Shown in pieces: positions 24,190 through 33,500 of a DNA stretch of 64,000 nucleotides; the first letter of the stretch is position 1, and every line of letters starts with the position of its first letter. A model generated the notes under the pieces. That model saw only the letters and a program-made list of their open reading frames with translations. It was not told where the DNA came from and ran no database searches. Both the position numbers and the translations under genes were made by a program. Source of the DNA: CAZBWP01 sp964630265 (GTDB taxonomy: Bacteria; Pseudomonadota; Alphaproteobacteria; Rhodospirillales; Defluviicoccaceae). The stretch is from the NCBI GenBank assembly GCA_964630265.1, contig CAZVRW010000005.1, forward strand, positions 16,630 to 80,629, read 5' to 3'.

Positions 24190-24933
24190 ATGCTCGACCT
24201 GCTCACAAGCCCTCAGGCGTGGGCCAGCCTGCTCACGTTGACCGCGCTTGAGATCGTTCTCGGCGTAGACAACATCATTTTTTTGTCGATCGTCTCCGGC
24301 CGGCTGCCGGAAGCGCAGCAGCGCCGCGCCAGGCGCATCGGCCTTCTCGCCGCTGCCGCCATGCGGGTCCTGCTGCTCCTCGGTATCGCCTGGGTCATTG
24401 GATTGACGGCGACGATCTTCACGCTTTTCGAACATGCGGTGTCGTGGCGGGATGTCGTGCTCGGCGGTGGCGGCCTCTTTCTGTTGATCAAGGGAACCCT
24501 GGAGATCCACGCGATGGTCGAGGGTCAGCATCACGCCCCGCGGGTGGCGACCGCGAGCTTCGCCGCCGTGATCCTGCAGATCATGGTGCTCGATATCGTC
24601 TTTTCGCTGGACTCCGTGATCACCGCCGTCGGCATGGCGCAGCACATCGAAATCATGGTCGCGGCCGTGTTGATCGCGGTCGGTGTCATGCTCGTCGCCG
24701 CCGAGCCGACGGCACGCTTCGTCAACACCCATCCGACCGTCAAGATGCTGGCACTGAGCTTCCTGCTGCTGGTCGGCGTCGCCCTGATCGCCGACGGCCT
24801 GCACTTTCACATTCCGCGCGGCTACATCTACTTCGCCATTGCGTTTTCGGTTGGCGTCGAGGTGCTTAATCGACTGGCTGCGCGGGCGGTTGGCCGGTCA
24901 ATATCCGGCGCGGACGGGGGCGCCGCGGGCTGA
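24190..24933 (+). CDS. TerC family integral membrane protein
   Basis: A 247-residue membrane protein with about seven helices. The TerC signature is present twice: ALEIVLGVDNIIFLSIV near the N-terminus and IMVLDIVFSLDSVITAVGM in the middle, each with the paired acidic/Asn residues thought to bind metal within the membrane. TerC/Alx/YceF proteins have been implicated in Mn2+ export and metallation of secreted proteins, and in tellurite resistance; no ter genes lie nearby, so a manganese role is the more likely inference. It diverges from the hydrolase gene and converges on a small secreted protein. Confidence 0.9.
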   Translation: MLDLLTSPQAWASLLTLTALEIVLGVDNIIFLSIVSGRLPEAQQRRARRIGLLAAAAMRVLLLLGIAWVIGLTATIFTLFEHAVSWRDVVLGGGGLFLLIKGTLEIHAMVEGQHHAPRVATASFAAVILQIMVLDIVFSLDSVITAVGMAQHIEIMVAAVLIAVGVMLVAAEPTARFVNTHPTVKMLALSFLLLVGVALIADGLHFHIPRGYIYFAIAFSVGVEVLNRLAARAVGRSISGADGGAAG

Positions 24934-24940
24934 GACGCCG

Positions 24941-24957
24941 CTGCGGTCGTGCCGCAG
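24941..24957. terminator. Short hairpin between convergent genes
   Basis: CTGCGG (24941-24946), a five-base loop, then CCGCAG (24952-24957). It occupies most of the 28 bases between terC and the convergent Cys-rich gene. Termination is inferred from position. Confidence 0.4.
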
Positions 24958-24961
24958 TCGC

Positions 24962-25285
24962 CTACTTGCGATCGATGGTGAGGTTGCGCTGCGAGCGATC
25001 GACGCCGATGGCGAGGGGCAGTTGCGGTGGCGTCCCCCGATACTCCTCGACGCGGGCCGGCGGCACCGCGGCGTCGCCGCAGCGCGGCCGGAGACTGTCG
25101 CAGGTCCAGCGGAAGCCGGCGGGCATGCCGGTCATGGCGCCGCCTCGATCGAAGATGCATTCGCACAGGCGCCCCGCCTGACACGCGACGGTGCCCAGCC
25201 CGGTGCGGTTGCACGCCGGGGGCCCGGCGGCGACGGCCGGCAGTGCGACCAACATCAGCAGGGTGGCGGCGGTCGGGCGGATCAT
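24962..25285 (-). CDS. Small secreted cysteine-rich protein
   Basis: A 107-residue protein of unknown function. Residues 1-20 form a signal peptide (MIRPTAATLLMLVALPAVAA-G). The mature part has seven cysteines, in PPACN, TVACQAGRLCECIFDRG, RWTCDSLRPRCGDA, so at least three disulfides are possible in the periplasm. It ends with the basic RSQRNLTIDRK. The ATG at 25285 is preceded by a weak GAAGG. It lies upstream of and divergent to the alpha-glucan operon with which it shares about 185 bases of regulatory DNA; no functional link is implied. Confidence 0.65.
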   Translation of the reverse strand: MIRPTAATLLMLVALPAVAAGPPACNRTGLGTVACQAGRLCECIFDRGGAMTGMPAGFRWTCDSLRPRCGDAAVPPARVEEYRGTPPQLPLAIGVDRSQRNLTIDRK

Positions 25286-25408
25286 GGGGCTTGCCTTCGC
25301 TCGTTTCGCGGGCAACGTGGCGCCTTCGAACACCTCGCAAACCTGCCGCGGATCGATTGACGATCCGTTACCGGACGGCGCCGGGCTGGGTCGTCCGGCC
25401 GAAGTCGA

Positions 25409-25436
25409 TTGACGAAATGGCGCCATCGTTTAGAAC
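25409..25436 (+). promoter_or_regulatory. Putative promoter of the alpha-glucan operon
   Basis: TTGACG, 16 bases, TAGAAC: a five-of-six -35 match and a four-of-six -10 match at slightly short spacing. Transcription would start near 25443, leaving a leader of about 28 bases with GGAGGG before the glgM ATG. No other good candidate is seen in the divergent region. Confidence 0.45.
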
Positions 25437-25470
25437 ACGCGGAAAGACCATAACGACGGAGGGACATCCC

Positions 25471-26676
25471 ATGCGCGTGCTGTTCATGACCAACGAATTC
25501 CCTCCGCACATTTACGGTGGCGCCGGTGTGCATGTCGAATACCTGACCCGAGAGTTGGCGAAGTTGGTTCCGGTCGAGGTGCGCAGCTTCCATGATCAGG
25601 CATTCGTCGAGGGCAACCTGACGGTGCGCGGGACCAAGCTCGAGTCGTCCCAGTTCTCCGGTTGTCCGGTTCCCTTCGTTTCGCCGCTGAAGGCGTTGGC
25701 GACCTGCCTCACATTCAATGGGCAGGGGATCGAGGCTGACGTCGTTCACTGCCATACATGGTATGCTCAGTTCGGTGGCCTTCTTGCGAAAATGCTGTAT
25801 GGCACACCTTTCGTCCTGACGGTGCACTCGCTGGAACCGCTGCGCCCCTGGAAGCGCGAGCAGATCGGCCGCGGCTACGAATTGTCGAGTTGGGTAGAAC
25901 GGACAGCGCTGGAGATGGCCGACGCGGTCATTGCGGTCTCCACGGCAACGCGGCAAGATGTGCTCGATCTCTTCGACGTCGATCCGGCCAAGGTCACCGT
26001 TATCCCCAACGGTATCGACACCGACGAGTATCGACCGGTGCACCGCTCCGACGCCCTGCTCCGGCTGGGCGTCGACCCGACGCGCCCCTATGTCCTGTTC
26101 GTCGGTCGGATGACGCGGCAAAAGGGATTGTACTACCTGCTTCGTGCCGCCGACTACATTGACCCCGACATTCAGATCGTGCTGTGCGCCGGCGAGTCCG
26201 ACACCCCGCAATTGCAGGCGGAGTTGGAGGGTATGGTCGACCTGTTGCAGGAACGGCGCTCCGGCGTCGTCTGGATTCCGGAGATGGTCACGCGGCAGAC
26301 CACGGTGGCCCTTTATGCCCACGCCAGCGTGTTCTGCTGCCCATCGATTTATGAACCTTTCGGGATCATCAATCTCGAGGCGATGGCCTGCGGCACGCCG
26401 GTGGTGGCGACCGCCGTCGGCGGCATCCCCGAGGTGGTCGTCGACGGCGAGACCGGCTTTCTGGTGGATGCCAACCTGTCACCGGATCCACCCTATGATC
26501 CCCTTGACGCGGAGGCGCTGGCGCGCGGCTTGGCCGATGGCATCAACCGTCTCGGGACTGACCCGGAACTCAATGCGCGCATGAGCGAAGCTGGTCGACG
26601 CCGGGTCGTCGAGCATTTCAGCTGGGAGAGCATCGCCCACCGCACACTGGCGCTTTACGAGACATTGGCGGCTTGA
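25471..26676 (+). CDS. glgM: GlgM-type glycogen/maltose-1-phosphate synthase (GT4)
   Basis: A 401-residue GT-B glycosyltransferase. It matches actinobacterial GlgM (Mycobacterium Rv1212c) more closely than classical GT5 GlgA: NEFPPHIYGGAGVHVEYL, HCHTWYAQFGGLLAKMLYG, TVHSLEPLRPWKREQIGRGYELSSWVERTA, then PNGIDTDEYRP, VLFVGRMTRQKG and the nucleotide-sugar motif EPFGIINLEAMACGTPVVA. GlgM joins ADP-glucose to glucose-1-phosphate to make maltose-1-phosphate, the GlgE donor. Its place at the head of an operon with glgE supports that reaction over plain chain elongation. The ATG at 25471 has GGAGGG before it. No glgC is in the window. Confidence 0.85.
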   Translation: MRVLFMTNEFPPHIYGGAGVHVEYLTRELAKLVPVEVRSFHDQAFVEGNLTVRGTKLESSQFSGCPVPFVSPLKALATCLTFNGQGIEADVVHCHTWYAQFGGLLAKMLYGTPFVLTVHSLEPLRPWKREQIGRGYELSSWVERTALEMADAVIAVSTATRQDVLDLFDVDPAKVTVIPNGIDTDEYRPVHRSDALLRLGVDPTRPYVLFVGRMTRQKGLYYLLRAADYIDPDIQIVLCAGESDTPQLQAELEGMVDLLQERRSGVVWIPEMVTRQTTVALYAHASVFCCPSIYEPFGIINLEAMACGTPVVATAVGGIPEVVVDGETGFLVDANLSPDPPYDPLDAEALARGLADGINRLGTDPELNARMSEAGRRRVVEHFSWESIAHRTLALYETLAA

Positions 26677-26747
26677 CAGAGAGCGCGGGACGCGCGTCCC
26701 ATGCACTTGATGACCCTCGCACACCAATCCACGGAGAGCGCGTGAGC

Positions 26748-28052
26748 ATGGCTTCGACGGGACCGAGAATCTACAATCTGTTTCCACCGATGGCCGGGAC
26801 GGTCGAGGACTGGACGGCGCACCTGCCGCGCATCGCCGAGATGGGCTTCAACTGGGTGTTCCTGAATCCGTTCCACGAGACTGGGTCGTCGCGAAGTCTC
26901 TACGCGGTGAAGGACTACTATACCCTGGACGCCGGCTTCCGCGGCAAACAGCGCAAGAGTTCGGAGGACCTGCTGCGCGGTTTCGTCAAGGCGGCCGACA
27001 AGCAGGGATTGTCGGTGATGATCGATCTGGTGATCAACCACACGGCGAAGGACGGGCGCCTGCCGGCGGAACACCCCGAGTGGTTCCGGCGGGAGCACGA
27101 CGGCTCATTGATGTCGCCGTTTGCCGTCGATCCCGGCGACGTCCGCAAGAAGACCGTGTGGCACGACCTCGCCGAGATCAACTACGACGACCGGCCCGAG
27201 CGATCGTGGATCGTCGACTACTTCAGCGACGTCATCCGCCACTATCTCAAGCTCGGGTTCCGTGGCTTCCGGTGCGACGCTGCCTACAAGGTGCCGAAGG
27301 ACGTTTGGCGCGCCCTGATCGATCGGGGGAAACAGGTGCAACCGGATGCCGTGTTCTTCGCCGAGAGCCTGGGCGCGCTGCAGGAACAGGTGTTGAGCAT
27401 GGAGGGCGGCGGCTTCGACTTCCTGTTCAACAGCTCGAAGTGGTGGGACTTCGAGGCGCCGTGGCTGCTCGACCAATACGAGATGTTCCGCCGGATCGCC
27501 CCGTCCGTCGCCTTCCCGGAAACCCACGACACCGAGCGGCTGGCCGCGGACTTGGCGGCAACCGGCAACGGCGATCCCCAGGCGATCGAGCGCGAGTACC
27601 GGCGGGCCTATCTGTTCGCCGCGACGTTCTCGGCGGCGGTGATGATCCCCATGGGCTTCGAATACGGCTTCCGAAAGAAACTGCACGTGGTCGAGACGAC
27701 GCCGGACGACTGGAAAGAATCGCGGCTTTTCGACCTGTCGTCGTTCATCGGTGAGGTCAACCAGATGAAGGCCGCGGCGCCGGCGCTCAACCAGGAGGGG
27801 CCGCAGCGGGCGTTGCGGCTGGGCGATGGTCGCGTCACCTGCCTCGAGCGCCAAGCCGAGCGGGGTGATGCTTGGGCGGTGACGCTCATCAACAACGATC
27901 GTGGCGGCGGCGTGCAGGTGCACCTGGACGGCCTCGACGGCCGAATGCGCAATGGCAGCGACGTCACGCCCGGCAGCAAGGGCGGGGCTCTCACGGCGGG
28001 CGCGGACGTGACGCTCGACGCCGGAGCGGTTCGGGTATTCGCCGGCGCTTGA
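26748..28052 (+). CDS. Short GH13 alpha-amylase-family enzyme
   Basis: A 434-residue GH13 protein with the minimal (beta/alpha)8 barrel and a short C-terminal beta domain. Barrel motifs: VMIDLVINHTAKDG (region I), GFRGFRCDAAYKVP (region II, nucleophile Asp), DAVFFAESLG (region III, acid/base Glu), AFPETHDTERL (region IV, His-Asp). All three catalytic acids are present, so it should be active. There is no signal peptide and no CBM48, so it is cytoplasmic. It is not GlgE, TreS, GlgB or TreX by sequence; a maltooligosaccharide-trimming or transferring enzyme of the pathway is my guess. ATG 26748 is favoured over GTG 26742 by spacing from GGAGAG. The glgE gene follows after 36 bases. Confidence 0.8.
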   Translation: MASTGPRIYNLFPPMAGTVEDWTAHLPRIAEMGFNWVFLNPFHETGSSRSLYAVKDYYTLDAGFRGKQRKSSEDLLRGFVKAADKQGLSVMIDLVINHTAKDGRLPAEHPEWFRREHDGSLMSPFAVDPGDVRKKTVWHDLAEINYDDRPERSWIVDYFSDVIRHYLKLGFRGFRCDAAYKVPKDVWRALIDRGKQVQPDAVFFAESLGALQEQVLSMEGGGFDFLFNSSKWWDFEAPWLLDQYEMFRRIAPSVAFPETHDTERLAADLAATGNGDPQAIEREYRRAYLFAATFSAAVMIPMGFEYGFRKKLHVVETTPDDWKESRLFDLSSFIGEVNQMKAAAPALNQEGPQRALRLGDGRVTCLERQAERGDAWAVTLINNDRGGGVQVHLDGLDGRMRNGSDVTPGSKGGALTAGADVTLDAGAVRVFAGA

Positions 28053-28088
28053 AGGCGCCGGGGCACTGAAGGTCATGGGGAGACGCGC

Positions 28089-30530
28089 ATGCCAACCAAT
28101 AGCGACAAGGGCAAGACGGGAACTGCAACGGGAACGGCAACATCGACGGGCGGTGGCCGGGATGTGTCGCCGACGCGCCCAGGATCGCAGCCGGTAACCC
28201 CGCCCGCCGCGACGCCTCCACAGCAACCGGCACCTAAGAGCCCAACCGCGGCGCCGGAGCCGTCCCAACCGGAGGCGGCGAAACCGGCCCCTAAACCGGT
28301 TGGGCCCGCTCCAACGCCGGCAACGCCATCGGCGAAACCGCCCGCCGCGACCGGGACCGCCGCTGCGGCCGCGTCCCCGACCAAGACGGATGCACCGGCA
28401 CCGCCGTCCAAGGTCGAAACACCACCGGCCGCCGAGGCGCCCAAGACACCGGAACCGACTGCCGAGCCGCCGAAAACTTCGGAATCGGCCGGCGATGACC
28501 ACCCGAAGACCCACAAGGACGAATCGGGGCGCGGTCGTGCCGCGCGGCTGTTCAGTGACGTTGGCACCGGCGTGCACAGCCGCTCGATCGTCATCCAGAA
28601 CGTCCGCCCGCAGGTCGACGACGGGCGCTATCCGATCAAGCGGGAGGCCGGTGACACGCTGGAGATCACCGCCGAGATCTTCCGCGAGGGCCACGATCAG
28701 CTCAAGGCGGTCATCCTCTACCGCCGCGTCGACGAGTCCGAATGGCACGAGGCACCGATGACTCAAGTCAACTTCGGCTTGGCCGAGTGGCGGGGAAGCA
28801 TCGGTCTCTACGACAACGCCCGGTACATCTACACCATCGAGGCCTGGACGGACGTCTACGAATCCTGGTGCATCGGCGTCGAGAAGAAGCTCGCCGCCGG
28901 GCAGGACGTCTCCCTCGAACTGATCGAAGGGCGCGAACTGATCGAGGAGGCGTTGGCGCGCACCCATGGGGAGGACGGTACCTGGCTGAAGGCGACGGTC
29001 GAGTTGCTGCAGCGCGGCGACGACGCAATGCGCGCCACCTTCATGCTCGGCGCTGAGCTCAGGAGCGTCCTGGCGCGGTTGCCCGACCGGGGGACCGCCG
29101 TCCGCTACGACCGCGAACTCGAGGTCTTCGTCGACCGGGTGCAAGCGCGGTTCTCGGCGTGGTACGAGATGTTTCCCCGGTCGCAGGGCACCATCCCCGG
29201 CCAAAGTGCCACGTTCAAGGACTGCGCGGCGCGGCTCCCGGACGTGCGCGCCATGGGCTTCGACGTCGTCTATTTTGTCCCGATCCATCCCATTGGCCGA
29301 ACGTTCCGCAAGGGCCGCAATAACACGCTGACCGCGGGGCCCGATGACCCGGGCAGCCCCTACGCCATCGGCGGGCCGGAGGGCGGCCACAAGGCGGTGC
29401 ATCCGGAACTTGGCACCCTCGAGGATTTCAAGGACTTCGTGCAGGTTTGCCACGACCACGGCATGGAGGTGGCGCTCGACTTCGCCATCCAGTGCTCGCC
29501 CGACCACCCGTGGATCCAGGAGCATCCCGAGTGGTTCCTGTTCCGGCCCGACGGCACCATCAAGTACGCAGAGAACCCGCCTAAAAAGTACCAGGACATC
29601 GTCAACGTCGACTTTTATTGCGAGGACTGGCGTTCCCTTTGGCATGAATTAAAGTCGGTGGTTGAGTTCTGGATCGAGGCTGGCGTGAAAATTTTCCGGG
29701 TGGACAACCCGCACACCAAGCCGGTGCCATTCTGGGAATGGATGATCCGCGATATCCAGACCAAACACCCTGACGTGCTCTTCCTGTCGGAAGCATTCAC
29801 CCGGCCGCCCATGCTGTACATGCTGGCGAAAGTCGGGTTCACTCAGTCCTACACTTACTTCACTTGGCGGCATACCAAAGCGGAGTTGACAGAATTCCTG
29901 ACAGAAATCACCCAGACGGATGTCAAGGAATACATGCGACCGAACTTCTTCACCAATACGCCGGATATCAATCCGCCATATTTACAGACTGGTGGGCGGC
30001 CGGCGCACATGATCCGGCTGGTGCTGGCCGCGACTCTCTCCGGCGTCTACGGCATCTACAACGGCTTCGAGTTGTGCGAAGCAACGCCGGTCCCGGGCAA
30101 AGAAGAATTTCTCAACTCCGAGAAATACGAATACAAGGTTTGGGACCGGGATCGCCCCGGTAATATCAAGGAATTTATTGCCAAAGTGAATTGGATCCGT
30201 GGTGAGAACCCGGCATTGCACGAATTGCATAACCTCCGCTTCTACCCATCCACCGACGAGAACGTGCTGTTCTACGGTAAGATGACGCTGGACCGGTCGA
30301 ACATGGTCTTCGCGGTCGTCAATCTCGATCCGTTTACCGCACACGAAAGTCATGTGGACTTTCCGCTCGCCGAGATGGGGTTGGCTGATCAGGATCTGTA
30401 CGTTGCGGAAGAGTTGTTTTCGGGCCGGCGCCTCGAATGGCGCGGTGGCCGTCACTGGGTGCGCCTCGATCCCTATCTTAACCCATGCGAGATCTTTCGT
30501 ATCACGCCCCTACGCAAGGGAGCCTGGTAG
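28089..30530 (+). CDS. glgE: Alpha-1,4-glucan:maltose-1-phosphate maltosyltransferase GlgE
   Basis: GlgE (GH13_3) transfers maltose from maltose-1-phosphate to alpha-1,4-glucan. The 813-residue protein is about 140 longer than usual, as residues 1-150 are a disordered Pro/Ala/Thr/Lys-rich extension. The conserved N-terminal beta domain starts at about 153 (RLFSDVGTGVHSRSIVIQNVRPQVDDGRYPIKREAGD). Catalytic motifs: MFPRSQG, IHPIGRTFRKGRNN, HPELGTLEDF, ALDFAIQCSPDHPW, GVKIFRVDNPHTKP (nucleophile Asp), DVLFLSEAFTRPPM (acid/base Glu), YFTWRHTKAEL, and the C-terminal NSEKYEYKVWD. The second half uses rarer, more AT-rich codons than its neighbours between 29.6 and 30.5 kb. It is followed 23 bases later by treS-mak. 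Confidence 0.96.
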   Translation: MPTNSDKGKTGTATGTATSTGGGRDVSPTRPGSQPVTPPAATPPQQPAPKSPTAAPEPSQPEAAKPAPKPVGPAPTPATPSAKPPAATGTAAAAASPTKTDAPAPPSKVETPPAAEAPKTPEPTAEPPKTSESAGDDHPKTHKDESGRGRAARLFSDVGTGVHSRSIVIQNVRPQVDDGRYPIKREAGDTLEITAEIFREGHDQLKAVILYRRVDESEWHEAPMTQVNFGLAEWRGSIGLYDNARYIYTIEAWTDVYESWCIGVEKKLAAGQDVSLELIEGRELIEEALARTHGEDGTWLKATVELLQRGDDAMRATFMLGAELRSVLARLPDRGTAVRYDRELEVFVDRVQARFSAWYEMFPRSQGTIPGQSATFKDCAARLPDVRAMGFDVVYFVPIHPIGRTFRKGRNNTLTAGPDDPGSPYAIGGPEGGHKAVHPELGTLEDFKDFVQVCHDHGMEVALDFAIQCSPDHPWIQEHPEWFLFRPDGTIKYAENPPKKYQDIVNVDFYCEDWRSLWHELKSVVEFWIEAGVKIFRVDNPHTKPVPFWEWMIRDIQTKHPDVLFLSEAFTRPPMLYMLAKVGFTQSYTYFTWRHTKAELTEFLTEITQTDVKEYMRPNFFTNTPDINPPYLQTGGRPAHMIRLVLAATLSGVYGIYNGFELCEATPVPGKEEFLNSEKYEYKVWDRDRPGNIKEFIAKVNWIRGENPALHELHNLRFYPSTDENVLFYGKMTLDRSNMVFAVVNLDPFTAHESHVDFPLAEMGLADQDLYVAEELFSGRRLEWRGGRHWVRLDPYLNPCEIFRITPLRKGAW

Positions 30531-30553
30531 TTTGGCCACGTGAGGACATGCGG

Positions 30554-33500
30554 ATGAGCGACGCTAACTCCCTCTGGTACAAGGACGCGATCGTCTACCA
30601 ACTGCATGTCAAGGCCTTCTTCGATACTTCGGGCGACGGTATCGGCGACTTTCGCGGACTGACCCGAAAGCTCGACTATCTGGTCGACCTCGGCGTTACG
30701 GCGGTCTGGCTGTTGCCGTTCTATCCCTCACCGCTGCGCGACGACGGCTACGACACCGCCGACTACACGAGCGTCCATCCCGACTACGGCACCATGCGCG
30801 ACTTCCGCACCTTCGTGCGCGAGGCGCACGCGCGGGGCCTAAAAGTGATCACCGAACTGGTAATCAACCACACCTCGGACCAACACCCGTGGTTCCAACG
30901 GGCGCGGCGCGCGCGCCCCGGCTCGAAATATCGCGACTACTACGTCTGGAGCGATACCGACCAAAAGTATCAGGATACCCGGATCATCTTCTGCGACACC
31001 GAGATCTCCAACTGGGCCTGGGATCCGGTGGCCCACAGCTATTACTGGCATCGTTTCTTCTCCCACCAGCCGGACCTGAACTGGGATAACCCGCGCGTCT
31101 TCGATGCGGTCTGCAAGATCATGAAGTTCTGGTTCGATGCCGGAGTCGATGGCCTCCGGCTCGACGCCATCCCGTACCTCTGCGAACGTGAGGGCACCAA
31201 CAACGAAAACCTGCCGGAGACGCACACGGTCATCCGCAAGCTCCGGGCGTGGCTGGACAGCAACTACGCCGACAAGATGTTCCTGGCGGAGGCCAATCAA
31301 TGGCCGGAGGATGTGCGGCCGTATTTCGGCGACGGGGACGAATGCCACATGGCGTTCCACTTCCCGGTGATGCCGCGGATCTACATGGCGCTGGCACGCG
31401 CCGATCGCTATCCGATCACCGACATCATGCGGCAGACGCCGGACATTCCGGAGACCTGCCAATGGGCGATCTTCCTCCGCAACCACGATGAACTGACGTT
31501 GGAGATGGTCTCCGACCGGGAGCGCGACTATCTCTGGCAATTTTACGCGGCCGATCCCCGTGCCCGCATCAACCTCGGCATCCGCCGCCGGCTGGCGCCG
31601 TTGCTCGAGCGCGACACCTCGAAGATCAAGCTGCTCAACAGCCTTTTGATGTCCATGCCGGGCACGCCGATCGTCTATTACGGTGACGAAATCGGCATGG
31701 GTGACAACGTCTTTCTCGGCGACCGCAACGGCGTGCGGACGCCCATGCAGTGGTCGCCCGATCGCAACGCCGGCTTCTCCACGGCGGATCCCGAGCGGCT
31801 CTACCTGCCGCCGATCATGGATCCGGTGTACGGCTACCACACCGTCAATGTCGAGGCGCAGTTGCGTCGCCCGACATCGCAGCTCAACTGGATGCGCCGT
31901 CTGATCGCCGTGCGCAAGAGCCACAAGAGCTTCGGGCGCGGCAGCCTCAACTTTCTTTATCCCGGCAACCGCAAGGTGCTCGCCTATCTGCGGGAGCACG
32001 ATGGCGAGACGATTCTGTGTGTCGCCAACATGTCGCGGGCGCCGCAGCCGGTCGAGTTGGACCTCGCCGCCTTCAAGGGCCGCGTGCCCGTGGAGTTGAT
32101 GGGGCGCAGCCCGTTTCCGCCGATTGGTGACCTGCCCTATTTCGTCACCTTACCCGGTTATGGCTTTTACTGGTTTCTCATTGCTGACGAGACGGAGGCG
32201 CCGTCATGGCACGACGTCTATGAAGCGCCGCTGCCCGACTTGCAGACCTTCGTCGTGCCGGACGGCTGGCAGAGCCTCCTGCAAAGCGGCAACCAGGCAA
32301 CGCTGACCGCCCGCATCCTCCCCGAGTTTCTGCCGACCCGCCGGTGGTTCGCCGCCAAGGGCCAAGGCATCCGGTCGGTGCGCTTGGTCGATGAAACCGT
32401 CCTGCCCGGCGGCCGCGACGGAAGCCTGATGGCCTGCATCGCCGTCGAGACCGATGACGGCTGCGAGCACCTGTACCAGATGCCGATGGGCGCGGCCTGG
32501 GAAACCAAAAGCGACGATCCCCTGGTCCGTCTGCAGGCAGCGACGCTGGCGCGAGTGCGCACCCGCAACCGTGTCGGCGTCCTCTACGATGCGATGGCCG
32601 ACGCGCCGTTCACCGCCGCGGTGCTGGACGCCATCCGGGCGGGCCTCGACATCGGCACGGCGCAGGATCACCGCGTGGTGTTCCGGGCGACGCGGGCCCT
32701 TGCCGACATCGACCTCACCGAGGACCTGGCAATCGATCGCCTGGGCGGCGAGCAGAGCAACACCTCGATGCGTATCGGCGAGTCGATGATCTTCAAGCTC
32801 TATCGACGGCTCCAAGCTGGCATCCATCCGGAGATCGAACTGGGCCGCTTCCTTACCGAGGAGGCCGGCTTCGCCAACACGCCGCCGCTGCTCGGCAGCG
32901 TCGAGCGCATCGCACCCGACGGGACGCCGATGGCGCTCGGCGTGTTGCACGGCTTCGTCCGCAACCAGGGCGATGGCTGGGCCTTCGCGCTCGGCTATCT
33001 CGACGGCTATCTCGCCGACCGCGACACCGCTTCCGTCGAAAGTGAAGAGGTTTCGGCTGCCGAGGCCGTGCCACAGGACTTCTTCCTGCCGCTGATGGGC
33101 GTGCTCGGTACGCGGATCGCCGAGTTGCACGCTGCGTTCGCGATTCCCACCGATGATCCGGCTTTCCGGCCCGAGCCGGCGACCGCGGCCGACGTGGAAG
33201 CTTGGCGACAGTTGGTTCGCGAGCAGGCCGCCGCCGCCCGATCGGCGCTCCAGCGCATCTCGGCCGACGACGGTGTCGTCGAGCCCCTGCGCGGGCGCAT
33301 CATCCGGTTGCTCGACCAGTGGGACGCGGTGGACACGCGAATCGCCCAGGCCCTGCCATCCGACCTCGCCGTGACCAAGACGCGGCTGCATGGTGACCTG
33401 CATCTTGGGCAGGTGGTCGTCGTGCGTGACGATTTCTTCATTCTCGACTTCGAGGGCGAGCCGGTCCGGCCGATGGCCGAGCGGCGGGCCAAGCAGTCGC

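Noticed and set aside
27105..29645. Very long minus-strand open frame (846 codons) under the GH13 and glgE genes
   Set aside because: It is antisense to two clear genes with catalytic motifs, its translation is low-complexity and matches no family; long antisense frames are common in G+C-rich DNA.
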